The position numbers and the translations under genes were made by a program. From Anadara kagoshimensis (lineage: Eukaryota; Mollusca; Bivalvia; Arcoida; Arcidae), in assembly GCA_021292105.1 (NCBI GenBank), contig CM037874.1, forward strand, positions 8,613,653 to 8,677,652: a stretch of DNA of 64,000 nt. Direction: 5' to 3'. The notes under the pieces were generated by a model that was not told the DNA's origin, searched no databases, and saw only the letters and a program-made list of their open reading frames with translations. Below, piece after piece: positions 1 to 12,275 of the stretch; positions within the stretch are counted from its first letter, which is position 1, and every line of letters begins with the position of its first letter.

Positions 1-24
1 ATTAGTTCAGACAATAAATTCCAC

Positions 25-180
25 AATTTCGATCCCAAAACACAGGTTAAAACTTTAAAACTTGCATCAGATTAAGAAACACGTTAATTAAAAACAGGAG
101 AGCAAGACCGAATGCTTCGGAAGGACCAGTAATGCCTGTCTAGGAAGCTACACCCGCCACGGTTAAAATAAAAATTGAGA
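25..180 (-). mobile_element. Penelope-like element 3' tail, degenerate
   Basis: Read on the minus strand this matches the 3' UTR that follows the reverse transcriptase at 41734-41936. The CACCCGCCAC block, the CTTCGGAAGG block and the AAAACTTTAAAAC block occur in the right order. Substitutions are numerous, so this is an old copy. The RT-coding end is absent. Confidence 0.6.
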
Positions 181-2200
181 ATGAATGAATTAAAAAAAAT
201 AAAAAGAGTAAATCTTAATTTATCCATGTTTTGTTTCCGAGTCTGTATATGATATTACTCAATTATTGGAACTATGTTTATCGGATATTTAATATATTGT
301 ATAGTCAGTAGCAACAACCGCCATTTCATAAACGAAACTAAACGTTCAAACTGAAAATCAAAATACTTTTTCTATGGAAAAGCTTTTCATTGTTAAAAAC
401 AGAGAAATGCCAAAACGGTAAATTTATAACACATTTCAAAACCCGAAGATAAGACAAAAAGATATAGGGATAGGAAGAGATATTGAAAGCACTCCTTTAA
501 TTTAGCAAGACTTCAAGTCGATCAAATGAATCATACAAGTTATATTAGTAATATTAGAAAATACCTTGAAAAATATTCATAAAACGGTATCAGAATCCCA
601 ATCTCAGGGGAAATAAAGTTTTATTGAAATCAAACGTACATTAGAAACATAATAATGAAATGCATTTAACTGGACAGACTGTAATTTAAATCAGTAGAAC
701 TAGGCGCGGTTTTTGTTGATTAATACCAAGTGGTGTGATGTATGAATGTATCTCTTGATTAAATTATTGGATATTCAAGCGGCCGTCGAGATGTGTAATT
801 AGAGACAGTTTTCACCATAGAGATGTAATGTTAGAAATTAACAAGTGATCGCCCACTAATTGGATTAGCAGATCATCATTATTTGATAACAAAGGGCAAA
901 TTGAAAAGGAATACGGGAGAGTAAATAGCAATATATGATGTGATACCTGTGTATTTCAGTGACTGGTATAGGTTAAAATCTGTTACTTGACATTCCATGA
1001 GAAATGACAGGGGTTTTCAGATCGCAAATGATGTAGATGATTTAAGTGTCCAAAAAAGGATTTTTCATTGGTCGTATTTTATAGAAAGCAAGGTTGAGCT
1101 TGATGCCAATGAGAAAATTGTAGCAGATTTTTGCTATAACAATATTCAGTAGAACGAAAACTATGACAATGATAAAATGATGGTTCTTTCTATATACCTA
1201 AGTTGTAAATTTTGAAAAAATTACTGTATCAAAATGAATTGATAATAAAAATGTTGATACTTCTGAAGCACCCGGCCACACTTCTCTGGTGAAAGTTATC
1301 TAAATTTTTCAGTTAAGCATTGCTTTTGGGATATCGATTTGAAATTGGACGGGTATGTTTGTGATTGATTGTATGTAAAAACATTATAGCGTTTTTGAAA
1401 ATGAAATATCAATAACAACCCAACTTTCGAATGTATAAGAAAAAACTAAAAAGTTCTATAACCAAAGTAATGGTAAAAGTTTGACTAAGCATCTTTCTTT
1501 TTGAACCTCTTTTTACGTGGAGGATTATGTCATATAGACCTTATTATATGCATCACTATATTTAGTATACATGATATATACTTCCTTGTTATAAATTTGG
1601 GTATTAACAACTTGGGTTTTATTAACAATCAAACTCCCACAACATGCTCGTGGAAGCGAAAAAGTCTTATAACCATGAGGATTAAAGATCTAAAACAAAA
1701 CCAGTGTGTCCAATTAAGCGTGTATTTAATCCTAATGTCAATAAAAAGTTAAATATCCTCTCAAAAAATCCTTACGATGGTAAGACGGACATTCATCCCA
1801 TGTAGTATATGTCACGTATGTACCGTGCTTGGGTGAAGATCTGTTGTAAGGTATGACTTGACAAAATTATCTTTGTTGTCTTGGTCAAGGACATACTTCA
1901 CTATCCGCCAGTGAACCGAATTAACGGTCCTTGAATCAATAGTTTATATTTCCATTTGAAAGTTCATTTATTTCTGTAATTTATTTTCGCGAATGACCTG
2001 AAGTTTGCACTTCTTATTCATACATTACTATAATAAAATTTTGTTCGAGTGATTATCATCCAAACCAAGCATTATAAATTTTTTTGATAAAAGTTATGTC
2101 TAATGCTGCTAGTTTGTGGGAACCGTAAAACTCATTTTACGAAATAAAGAAGCCTAATTTTCCCAGCTCTTCCACGATTTCTACGCTTATTGGTTGATAG
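181..2200. other. no recognisable gene or repeat
   Basis: AT-rich DNA with stop codons in all frames. The longest open frame (1501-1752, +) is 83 codons of hydrophobic, low-complexity sequence with no motif I recognise. I see no tRNA, clear promoter or terminal repeat. Confidence 0.5.
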
Positions 2201-2201
2201 C

Positions 2202-2209
2202 AGAGAGAG

Positions 2210-2246
<37 letters not shown>

Positions 2247-2247
2247 G
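2202..2247. repeat. (GA)n microsatellite
   Basis: About 22 GA dinucleotides with a single AA interruption near 2226. Confidence 0.97.
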
Positions 2248-2336
2248 TGCATTGAATAAATTAAATATTGTAAAAAATAGATTGCTTATTAGACAGGCAT
2301 GCATGTATACAAATGCTATTTAAAGGGATTGTAAAA

Positions 2337-2556
2337 AAAACCCAAACATACTAATCCATGTCCGAATCACAATCGAATAGCAAAGTAAAAATTGTGGAAC
2401 TGACAAGTTAGGTTAGACATGTGAACTTCCACCAATGAAGTGAGGCCGGGTGCCCCTGAAGGGTAAGCACCTCCTGTTTAGCTAGCTACACCCGCCACGT
2501 GTGTAATCAAAAATGTGCGAAAGGAACATGGAACTATGAAACGTCAAATATATCCA
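2337..2556 (-). mobile_element. Penelope-like 3' tail, full UTR
   Basis: Minus-strand copy of the family 3' UTR. It runs from the AAACATACTAATCCATG end through the GGTGCT hairpin region to the sequence just beyond the RT stop. It is directly followed by a second tail in the same orientation. Confidence 0.88.
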
Positions 2557-2690
2557 TTCCATGTCCGAATCACATCCCGGAAGCAAAGTAAAAACTTTGG
2601 AACTGACAAGTTAGGTTAGACACGTGAACTTCCACCAGGGAAGTGAGGTCGGGTGCTCCGGAAGGGTATGCGCCTCCTGTTCGCTTGTCT
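2557..2690 (-). mobile_element. Penelope-like 3' tail, second tandem copy
   Basis: Begins abruptly at TTCCATGTCCGAATCAC within the end of the preceding copy and runs in the same orientation to the CTGTTCGC region. Its boundary with 2337-2556 is a clean head-to-tail join. On the other side it meets an inverted copy. Confidence 0.86.
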
Positions 2691-2765
2691 TAACTAACTT
2701 GTCAGTTCAAAAGTTTTTACTTTGTTTCTGGAATGTGATTCGAACATGGATTAGCATGTTTGTTT
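2691..2765 (+). mobile_element. Penelope-like 3' tail, short inverted piece
   Basis: Plus-strand terminal 75 bases of the tail: ACTAACTTGTCAGTTC, the TTTTTACTTTG hairpin arm and GGATTAGCATGTTTG. With the minus-strand copy before it, it forms an inverted repeat. Confidence 0.82.
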
Positions 2766-2993
2766 ATAGTTAACTACATATGAAATGTCAATCTAGAATA
2801 ATACTTATTGTATGATTATTAACGAACATTCAATTGCATTGATAAATAAAATCAGAAATATATCAAGTCTTTTTCTACGAAAAATATCATCATTACTATA
2901 ATGTCTATGGTTATTTTTAGTAGAAATATTCCACGATTTGTCAGATACAACATACAAAGCCATTTATTATTTTTTGCAAAATTTTCAAAATTA

Positions 2994-3050
2994 TCACTTT
3001 GCTTTTGAAATTGTGATTTGAGCATGGTCCGCTATATATGTTTGATTTGG
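2994..3050 (+). mobile_element. Penelope-like tail, terminal remnant
   Basis: CACTTTGCTTTTGAAATTG, GATTTGAGCATGG and TATGTTTGATT follow the order of the tail's last 55 bases. The remnant is short and divergent. Confidence 0.45.
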
Positions 3051-4790
3051 TCGGTATTGTGACATTCCATTCAGGTAGAGAAATGTCAAAAAATCAATAA
3101 TATGCCAACATAATGCAAATTGACCCCTCCTGTCTTTTTGTAATTGATTTTAAGCTAAATGATTTACAAATAAAAACTAGTGTAAAAAAACCCAGATAAG
3201 CTAATATATATTATGTTTGTCAAAAACGAATGGTTAAAATACAGTTGAAAAATCGTTTTGTCAGTATTGTTTGACTTTTAAGTCAATTTATCCAAAGAAA
3301 GTGAGATTTGGCAAATGTCTAGAATAGAAGCACTTTCATAAACTATGTTAAATATTCATTGGAGAATAATCTGCGAGTTTGGTTGTGAAATTTTCTCGAG
3401 TATTATTTGTTTTTGATAAATTAAAGATATTTGATCCTAAGGAAATTGACCCATTACGGATATTCACTTTTATATCATTTCCTCACTATACAATTTAAGG
3501 TTTTGTTCTAAATACATGTTCTGTATTACCTTGGCATTTATTGAAATCTGAAATTGGGTTATAAGATAAACACCGATTTATATAAAAAGCAGTTGAGTGA
3601 ATGAGGAAATACAAAAAAATTATAATCATGTAAGCCAAAACGCTTTCCATCTGCGGTTTTAAATGTTCATTTAGACAGTTACTATGAAATCTTCATTGCA
3701 GACAAATGAACTGCATTTGATAAAACTTTACGAAGTATTTATAAAAACACAATAAGTGGAATGGTCGGGAATCATCTTGTATTCAAGCCCCATGACCCAT
3801 CAGTAGTTTTTTGTCTCGGTAAAAGATAGTCTTTTCACGCCTTCTTTGTCTAGCATCTTTTAACATGCTTTTGTGATGTCCACGGTTGCCTTTGCTGCAT
3901 CTGTGTTTATAAAATGTTTTTCAATTTACTTTCCCTCCATTATAGATGTTGAGAGTTCTTTCCTAAAACACTTCGATTACTAGTTATTATACAAGTTAAT
4001 AAACATTATGTTTTTTAACTTGTATACTTTAATTTTATATGCAATCAATGAAATACATTTTTATCTATAGATTGTGTTGCCAGTCGCAGTAATGCAAATG
4101 CGACTTTAACCATAGTTCACTCAACTAAGCAAGACAACCTGGTCACTATTTATTTATTTTTTTTTTGAACCAATTGAAATATTCAGCTTGAGAAAGAGAA
4201 CAAAGTGTAAATATGTCAACAATAACCTACTGTTACGTTTATTCTTGGATAAGTGATAGCACAACAAATCCACTAAACATCTTTCAAAGAGATGGAACTC
4301 AGAAAGACAGTCTTTGTTAGAATGGTTTACCTTAAATCGTATCATCATTTGATGACTGCACAGAAAATAACATAGAATATGATAATAAGTATAGTAACAT
4401 ACCATTTCTCTCTTCTAAGGACTTTTGGGTTATTAAAATTGATTGAGCAAACAATGCTACATGTTACATGTTTTGAACAAATTCTGAGTATTGATATATG
4501 TACAAGGATGTAAATAATTTAACAAGACTTTAGAAAAAGAAATGAATTTATTATATCAAGGGACTTGTGTAGAAATCTGAATTAATGGTTATTTCGGAAT
4601 TATCCGGAAAAGGTTGTATAAACACATTAATAATATGTATGCATGTACTACGCGTCTGTTGTTCGATTACATTCCAAATGGTAGAATTTGGTACCTTCAG
4701 AATTCGTTTATCTGATGATGTACGTGACAATTAACACCTAAGTATTACTACAAAACATTTGGTGAGAAAAATTCTAAATTTTTATCCAAC
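3051..4790. other. no recognisable gene or repeat
   Basis: AT-rich sequence. The best open frame (4154-4405, -) is 83 codons with no family resemblance and begins in a poly-T run on the plus strand. Confidence 0.45.
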
Positions 4791-4792
4791 AA

Positions 4793-4955
4793 AAACATAC
4801 CGGCCAAAGTACAAATCAAAATCACAAAGGCAAAGTAAAACCTTAAATATTTGTAAGTTAGGTTAAACACGTCAACTTCTTCTAGGGAAACGAGGCCGGG
4901 TGCTCCGGAGTGTTTAGGCACATCCTGTTTAGTTATCTATACCCGGCACATGACA
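4793..4955 (-). mobile_element. Penelope-like 3' tail, degenerate
   Basis: Minus-strand tail with GGCAAAGTAAAACC, AAGTTAGGTTAAACACG, GAGGCCGGGTGCTCCGG and TACCCGGCAC in order. About 15-20% divergent by eye. Confidence 0.8.
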
Positions 4956-5273
4956 CAAATATCTCAGACCATGTGAAAATCACGATGAAAAAAAAAAAAA
5001 AACAAAGAAACTAAAAACAATTTAGTCTGGAAAATTAAATAAAACACGTGGCCACCTATTGAGAGTTAAATGATTACGCAACTTAAAACTTAAAACAACT
5101 TTGGAACAATGACAATGATGTCAAGTTTATGCTGTTTTAGTGCATTTTGATGACAATTAGTGAGTTCAAAAGGTATACTATCCCATCACTTTGACTATAT
5201 ATCTAAAAGTAAGTCGAATATAGATATAAAACATCAATAAACTCACTATTCTAATAACACCGAACATACATTA

Positions 5274-5395
5274 CCTTTCCGGAGCACCTGATCTCACTAC
5301 TCTCATGAAAGTTTTGCGTGTTCAATTAATTTGAAAAATTTCAAAAAGTTTACTTTGCTTTGGGATTGTGATTTGGATATGTTTATTAAACAAAT
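5274..5395 (+). mobile_element. Penelope-like 3' tail, 5'-truncated
   Basis: Plus-strand copy starting at CCTTTCCGGAGCACC and ending in ACTTTGCTTTGGGATTG then GATATG. It is inverted relative to the copy at 4793-4955. Confidence 0.75.
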
Positions 5396-6581
5396 TATGT
5401 GTTATTTCAAAAATGCGGTGCCAGTTCCAATTTTGATATATGTGACAATAAGTTCCCATCATTCTACAACTTTTAAACACATTGTACATGACATCAATGA
5501 CGTTATTACAAAACGTAGGCCACTTTTGCTTTTAAAGTTTTCATGTTTATTAATCAAATTATGTTTTATTTCAAAAAATTGGTCTACTTGTTTTTGATTA
5601 TATGGCTAGGATTTCTTAAAAAAATAATGCCGTAGCATTTTATCTTAAAGTCATCAGTATAGAAAATTGGTTTAACGAGAAAATGATTTGTAGACATAGA
5701 ATGCTTTTGCATTGTCTTATTCATTTAATTTGGGCTTAATGATGACTCTGTTCATTCATTGATATTATACAATTGAAATAATAATTCGTTGAAGTGTTGA
5801 CTTTCCCATAACGACACAACAAGACAGAGATGTAATCATTGAACCTCCAGCAGAGCTGATCTAGCCCTCAAACACAGGATACTATATTGATATTCTCATT
5901 AAACTCTAGACAATATTATTAATTTACCTATTTAACTCCAAATGTCATTAGAAATTTCCCAACCCAAGTTTATTATCAGATTTAACAATTAAACCCTGAT
6001 GATGTTTCCAGAGCTGTTCAATTACTCACTCAAACTTTAACATTAGACTATTTATTTTGTTATTAAAATCAATTACGGTAAATATTTGATATTTTTCTTT
6101 TGTTAGGAAAAATCATTAGATTTAATTTACGAACAATGACTTTCGCTTTTTGTTTACTATAAAGATCATTTGGTTTTCATTCATATTTGTCCATTGATTA
6201 AAAGGCGTGAAAGGGATTAGCAGGACACGGTGTTTAATGAACATCTAAAGCATTATTGGAATCTCAATCAGTCAAATGGCTTTGTTAGCGTGATTTATCA
6301 GAAATCTGTTATCATATAATGACTACTTAACAGAGAATATGACCATACGTATAGTTTTATCTCTAACTTTTACTAAATAAATTTTCACTTTCATTGTACA
6401 TATGGATTGCAATTCCACGTCTCTTTTCAAATGAATTTAGGATGATAAAGAGCAGTTGATTAAAAAGACAATGCTTTATGAATATTTGTTTTGGACATGG
6501 ATAAGTTTTTGAAGCTTACCTATTTCGATTATACATGTATTCTGACTACTGATATCAAAAACAGAAATACCAATCGATGTA
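5396..6581. other. no recognisable gene or repeat
   Basis: AT-rich and without long frames. I see no structural element here. Confidence 0.45.
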
Positions 6582-6853
6582 TAATCAAAAAACAAACATA
6601 CTAATCTATGTCCGAATCACAATCCAGAAGAAAGTAAAAACTTTGGAACTGACAAGTTAGGTTAGACACGTGAACTCCACCAGGGAAGTGAGGCCGAGTG
6701 CTCCGGAAGGGTAAGCACCTCCTGTTTAGCTAGCTACACCCGCCACATGTGTAATCAAAATTGTGTGAAAGGAACATGGAACTATGAGACGTCAAATATA
6801 TCCAGGGCAATCCTGGACACAGAGACATCAAACTTATCAACAATACTGTGATT
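6582..6853 (-). mobile_element. Penelope-like 3' end: RT C-terminus plus tail
   Basis: Minus-strand copy that is well preserved from AATCAAAAAACAAACATAC to the coding end. The stretch at about 6795-6853 is the reverse complement of the last codons of the element's RT. Ends where an older tail begins. Confidence 0.9.
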
Positions 6854-6859
6854 GGGGTC

Positions 6860-6988
6860 ATTAATATTTCAAAACCAAAGTAAAAACTTTGAATCAGGCA
6901 AATTATGTTTAACAGGTGATCTTCCACCAAAGAAGTGAGATCGGGTGCTTCTGAAGAGTAAACAACCCCTGTTTATCTTGATACATAT
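6860..6988 (-). mobile_element. Penelope-like 3' tail, tandem partner
   Basis: A second, more diverged tail in the same orientation directly abuts the previous one. CCAAAGTAAAAACTTTG, CTTCCACC, GGGTGCTTCTGAAG and CCCCTGTTTA are recognisable. This is a head-to-tail arrangement. Confidence 0.78.
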
Positions 6989-9541
6989 GATTGGTAATGT
7001 TTTTATCAGTCCCTGAAGAAAAGAAAGCAATTTTACTTAATACGGTGTACACACAAAAGAATGCATGACAAAATATCTAGATAAAGCCTTCAAATCTATT
7101 CAATGTACCGTGAAAGGTAATACAGGTAATTTGTCATTTAAAACCCATCTTAAATGTTCTACCTTAATAATCTTATTTTAACTCTTTCTTCAACTTTCCG
7201 CCAAATGTTATTCTAATTAATACAATAATGTCATTGTATGAATAATAAGATAAGTTAAATGCGTTTGCACTGTAAGTTTCCGTAACAACAGTGGGCTTGG
7301 AAACATTGAAATACAGAATAACATCTACTCATGGTGGCTAAGATAAAACAGATTTGACCACCATTGCACAAAAGCTTCTGACAAAATTTAGCGGATGAAT
7401 ATCTTGCGTTTAACTATGTGTTCCCACTACGTTTGAGGTAATTATTGAGATAAAAAAAATAGTTTAGATTTTGTACATGTTGTTTAAATTACCAAATCCT
7501 TGAAACACTGGACACATTAGATCAGGTACCCATTCAAAAGTCAGAGATATTTAAGCAATGGTCCCAATATGTATATTTCATGTCTTCCCTTGTTATGTTT
7601 TATTTTGTATTTTCTTGGTGACATTTATTATCAATAGGAACAAGTTTTCAGCCACACTGATCGGTATGCTTTTTGTAATATCTGTAGATATTACAACCAA
7701 TGACCAACATAAAGTTCGATGTCATCAATACGTATTGCATTATTCAGTTATACAATGAATCAAACCATGCCTAAGGTGGACACCTCCGATAAACAGATGA
7801 TAGATCATGCTTTGTATATAGGGGCGTTGTTATGACCTTAGGTGTCAAATCATCCGTTGTTTTAACAACGACCAACTTCAAGGTCAATCCGATGCTTTCA
7901 GGTCACAGTAAATTTTGGAAAACAAAGATAGCTCTTTTTTGCATGAATGTATATAATGAACATTCAAAGTTGTTTTACATTTTTTGTGTCATGTAATATT
8001 TCTATTTCTTTCAAAAATGTAAAACAATTTATGAATTATTGATATGATATTATTTACTCGAATTTAAACATCTTTTCAAATCAATTTTAATCTAACTTCA
8101 ACCCATGACAATAATTATCGCCGATAATGAACTTATTTCGTGCATTGAGAATACAGAGTGATCCCAATACAAACTGCATACATGGAATTGTATAGAACAT
8201 ACACGCTACTACTACACTATACATTACGGCAAGAAAGATCTTACAGCGATAGTAAAGAGAGTCAATTATCATATTAAATGGTTGTTTTGTCCTTTTCTTT
8301 TGTGTTTTCAAATTTGCAATTATCAATTAAATCCTGTTTCTTTAGAGGTCTATTAATAGAGGTGTAAACAATTATCATTTCCGTTAAAGATTTCGATTTG
8401 ACTAATCTAAGGAAGTCATTCACTTTATTTGTACTTTCTTCGGATCTAAACTATTAAATCTTCATCAATCATTGTCGGCGGGGGACTCATAGATGATATT
8501 TCCAATACAATCCTTTATTTTACGTGTAGCAAAATGTTTTTATAGCAAGTACGTGGATGTTTAATCGAATGAGGATGTTTCCGCTGTGACGTAATATAAA
8601 ATCGTCTTTACGTCACTGTTCTTTGTGATAATCCATGAATATATAGATTATGCAAAATAAGAGAATGTCTGATCATTTCAATGTCCTTTAAGTTGTTGGT
8701 AAAGTTTTACCTATATATTTAAATGTATCCTTGTAGGTGAAATGGACTTGGTCGTATAGAAGAAAATTACATCAGCATTACCTTTCTTACAAATACCTAA
8801 GGCAAAACTGTGTTAGGAAAGAATTCATATAATGTAAAAACATATTCTCCGCAAAATTGTCTTTTTATGTTTTAACCCGATTAATTGCTTATTTTGAAAC
8901 AAACATTTCGTTCCCTTGATTTTAAGATGTATATTGCAAGTTACAGTATATATATGTCTTCAGAGTAATAGTTTAAAAAAATAAGATTTAACAACTTAAG
9001 ACTAACCACAGCCAAAACAATGGTCGACTCCGACAACCGAGGGGTCGACAATAATACATCAAAGACAGCATAATATCTACCCTTTCAGACAACACAAAAT
9101 CATCACTACTGAATTCAGTTTGAACAAGTTCTTTGAATTTTGCAAATTTTGATAATTCAATTATTTTCAGGTCATGTTTTCCATAACAATGCACTCAGCC
9201 TTAAAACCAAATCTTTTGATTATTTTCTTATTATCCCATTATCCTTGACATTCAAATGATAAAAATGTTAAGGATGCTTATGTGCAAATGTTTCTTTTTT
9301 TTGCCATTTCACTTCATTTCAACACATTTTGTTGATGTATGTTTAATACAGTTTAATTATCATTTGTTTTATCAACACCCAGTTCCCAGTTTTCGTTGCA
9401 CAGAATACACTAAAACTTTCTTTGAAAAATTTTATATACCTGCAACAATATGCAACTCGATGGTTTGAGTTATCTTCGTTGATCTGCAATAGTACAAATG
9501 GTTATGATTATTTTCATTGTACTGTTGTTTAAAGAAATATT
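6989..9541. other. no recognisable gene or repeat
   Basis: Nothing assignable. Open frames at 7558-7758 (+), 8087-8326 (-) and 8988-9194 (-) are 66-79 codons, hydrophobic or low-complexity, and without recognisable domains or splice context. Confidence 0.4.
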
Positions 9542-9769
9542 TATAGGTAAACAACATTGACCTGTCCGCTTGACCTTCCATTAGGAATATTCATATAGGA
9601 CGATCCACTCAACTCATTGTGGTATTAGGATTCGCAGTTAATACATAAACAATGTCCATGATTAGTGTTCACATCATAGACGCGCGCGCTGCCTATTTTT
9701 AAATTAACTCGTCCATAATGGATATTTAAGTCAAAGGTCAAGCGGACAGGTCAATATTGTTTGCCTATA
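9542..9769. mobile_element. MITE-like element with terminal inverted repeats
   Basis: The left end (TATAGGTAAACAACATTGAC, then CTGTCCGCTTGACCTT) is repeated inverted at the right end (AAGGTCAAGCGGACAG, then GTCAATATTGTTTGCCTATA). The outer ~36 bases of each arm match almost perfectly and a weaker match continues inward. No coding capacity. This fits a 228-bp non-autonomous DNA transposon. TA dinucleotides at both edges would suit a Tc1/mariner-type target, but I cannot fix the family. Confidence 0.8.
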
Positions 9770-11517
9770 CATGTATATATATAACCAAGACCTGGTATTG
9801 TATATTTAAAGACACTCGGGATTTCTCTTTTATCTTCAAATTAACTTGGTTTCCGGTTCTTGTTTTGACTTTACAGAAATAGTTTCTTTTTAAATTATTT
9901 ATGCACGCCCCCGCGTGTTCAAATCAAGGATTGGTGAGATACAATGTATAATGGGATATCCTGGAACTCTAGGTTTGTTGTTTGTGTTCATTCTGTCTCC
10001 CACGCAAGTTCAGGCAATTGTTTCATTATGTTGTCTTACAATAAAAGTCCACTAAGAAAGCACAACGTCAGCAAACATAAAAGCATTGTTATACAGTATT
10101 AAAAACAACAAACCATATAGAAAGTTATGAAACGTCGTAAACCTTGAGGATTTTGACCTTACTGACTATTTGAAGTAAAACATTACCTCAATCGAATCCA
10201 TACGATATTACAGATCTTATTGTTCATTGTGTGGTTTCTAAAGAAAAAATAATTTAAAATAGTTACACATTTTTACGTTTTGTTTAGTTGGATATAGTCA
10301 CGTTTTCTCAATAAAATTTATTGTCTAAATAAATTGCTCAATGGTTTTGTGAGTTGCGTGGCTTCAATCGAGTTATTTTATACATTCAAAAACACTTTTT
10401 ATACTTTTGTGTATTTTTATTACATACATTGTCATTTAAAGGATGCAAAAAATAAATCCTTTGATCTTAAGTTAAATGCTGGAATACATTTTTGTACATT
10501 CTAAAACAACATTGAGTGACAACTAAAATTATCAAATATATATTACAAATCAGAGCACATGCCTGAAATGTAAATGTTATTTGAAAATCAAAATATATTT
10601 ATGTGTGGACTGTTTACATTTCTGTTTTTTTTAATATTATTACGTATATATATCTCGACAATTATGTCCACTAACATAAGCAAGATTTACCTTGCATTTA
10701 ATTAAAATAAGGTGCCTACCCTTCCAAAACAACACTCGGTCTCCCTAATGCAAGTTACGTGTTTAAAATTATGTCAGTTTTAACTTTTTTATTCTTACAT
10801 ACTTGTTGGGAGGTCAATATTTACATAGTCTCCTCTAGGATACTTTACCCCCTAAACCCTTCCTTGTGACGTTCGCAGATTTTACAACAAACAATGGTCA
10901 AATACATAATCTCTGACTCAGGTTTTATACAAAGTTTGCTTCCAAAATCTTGTTTAGTAATGCCATCTACAAAACTTTGTATTCTCTTTACATTTATCAT
11001 CTACATATGCGCTTGCAATTTCCAGAAATTTAAAAATGTAAGTATAAAAAGATTCTAATAATGAGCTTAGTAAAACAAATATAAACATTATAAATATGAA
11101 TCAAAACCATTCTCATTTACGATTTTCAACTCTGCTTTTACACATCATGCAACAAGAATTTTACCCAGAAACAAAAATTTATCCATTGATGTCTCATTAA
11201 ACCTTGCAAATGTGGATGATTGAATTGGATTTTTAGCATTGTGTTTAAAATGTTATAAAACAGGATCATGAAAACGATAGCTAAACTATCATAATAGTTG
11301 TGTATATAATAAAAGTACACAAAGAACGGAAATATTTTTATGTTTTATTAAGCCTTGCAGTTGCGTACTGGTTGAACTTAGTTTCTGTGTTTGTATTTTG
11401 GCGTGAAAATCGGAGTCATTTCCTACTCAAGATAAAATAGAAAACAATGTTCTGTAACATGCCTCGTGAAAACGTAATGTATTTACACTATCATAACAAC
11501 AATAATAGTAACAGTAT
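9770..11517. other. mostly unassigned; one weak tail remnant
   Basis: Only a degenerate plus-strand Penelope-like tail can be seen at about 10706-10795 (AAGGTGCCTACCCTTCC, then TACGTGTTTAAAATTATGTC). The rest is AT-rich with no gene. Confidence 0.4.
10706..10795 (+). mobile_element. Penelope-like 3' tail remnant
   Basis: GGTGCCTACCCTTCC, CTCGGTCTCCCT and TACGTGTTTAAAATTATG follow the tail order on the plus strand. Both ends are missing and divergence is high. Confidence 0.55.
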
Positions 11518-11831
11518 AATCAAAAACAAGTATACTAATCTATGCCTTAATCACAATCTACAAGAAAAGTAAAACATTAAAACTGACAAGTTAGGTCAGA
11601 CACGTTGACTTCAACCAGGGAAGTAAGACCGAGTGCTCCGGAAGAGTAAGCACCTCATATGCTAGCTACACCCTCCATGTGTGTAATCAAAATTGTGTGA
11701 AAGGAACTTGAAGTTGTGGGACGTCAAATATATCCAGGACAATCCTGGAGACAAAGACATAAAACTTATAAACAGTACTGTAATGACGTCTATAAAACCC
11801 TTGAGGGCCTTGATAAGCCTAGGCTTGCAAT
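11518..11831 (-). mobile_element. Penelope-like 3' end: RT C-terminus plus tail
   Basis: Minus-strand copy that includes the UTR and about 35 codons of the RT C-terminus (reverse complement of the CAAGCCTAGGCTT to GGATATATTTGACGTC stretch). Open frames of 77 codons on both strands here are by-products of this repeat, not genes. Confidence 0.87.
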
Positions 11832-12192
11832 ACGTATATAATAAAAGTACAGAAAAGACAAAAATAATCCTTAACATGACTAAAACATTGGTCATTTATA
11901 TGTATGTATGGACGCATATGACGTAGTAGAAATCATACAGTTTGTACTCTTATTAAAATCATTATCATTTGCTTGAAGAAATAATAAAATATTTATCCAT
12001 TCAAAATGTCACTGTTTAATGAGGTATTAATATATCAATACAATATTTGATTAATATTTGCCTTCTAGTATATAACCAATGAAATTAACGAACATTTTAA
12101 GAACGTCGAAAAATAAGATATGTCAATCGATCTATCTTAAACTCTATGATATAATACAGTTAAAACATGTAAACTCTCTGGTGGACGCAGTG

Positions 12193-12275
12193 TTACTAAT
12201 TTGTCAGTTTTAAAGTTTTCATTTTGATTTTTGGGTAGTGATTTTAACATAGACTGGTGTGTTTTGAATTACTAA
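12193..12275 (+). mobile_element. Penelope-like tail remnant
   Basis: ACTAATTTGTCAGTTTTAAAG, the TTTTCATTTTGATTTTTGG stretch and TAGACTGGTGTGTTTTG match the last 80 bases of the tail with many changes. Confidence 0.6.

Noticed and set aside
11662-11926. 77-codon frames on both strands
   Set aside because: Both lie in a Penelope-like 3' end. The minus-strand frame is a shifted reading of the RT C-terminus and UTR. Similar frames recur at 6730-6930, 41569-41854, 47069-47329 and 57137-57322.
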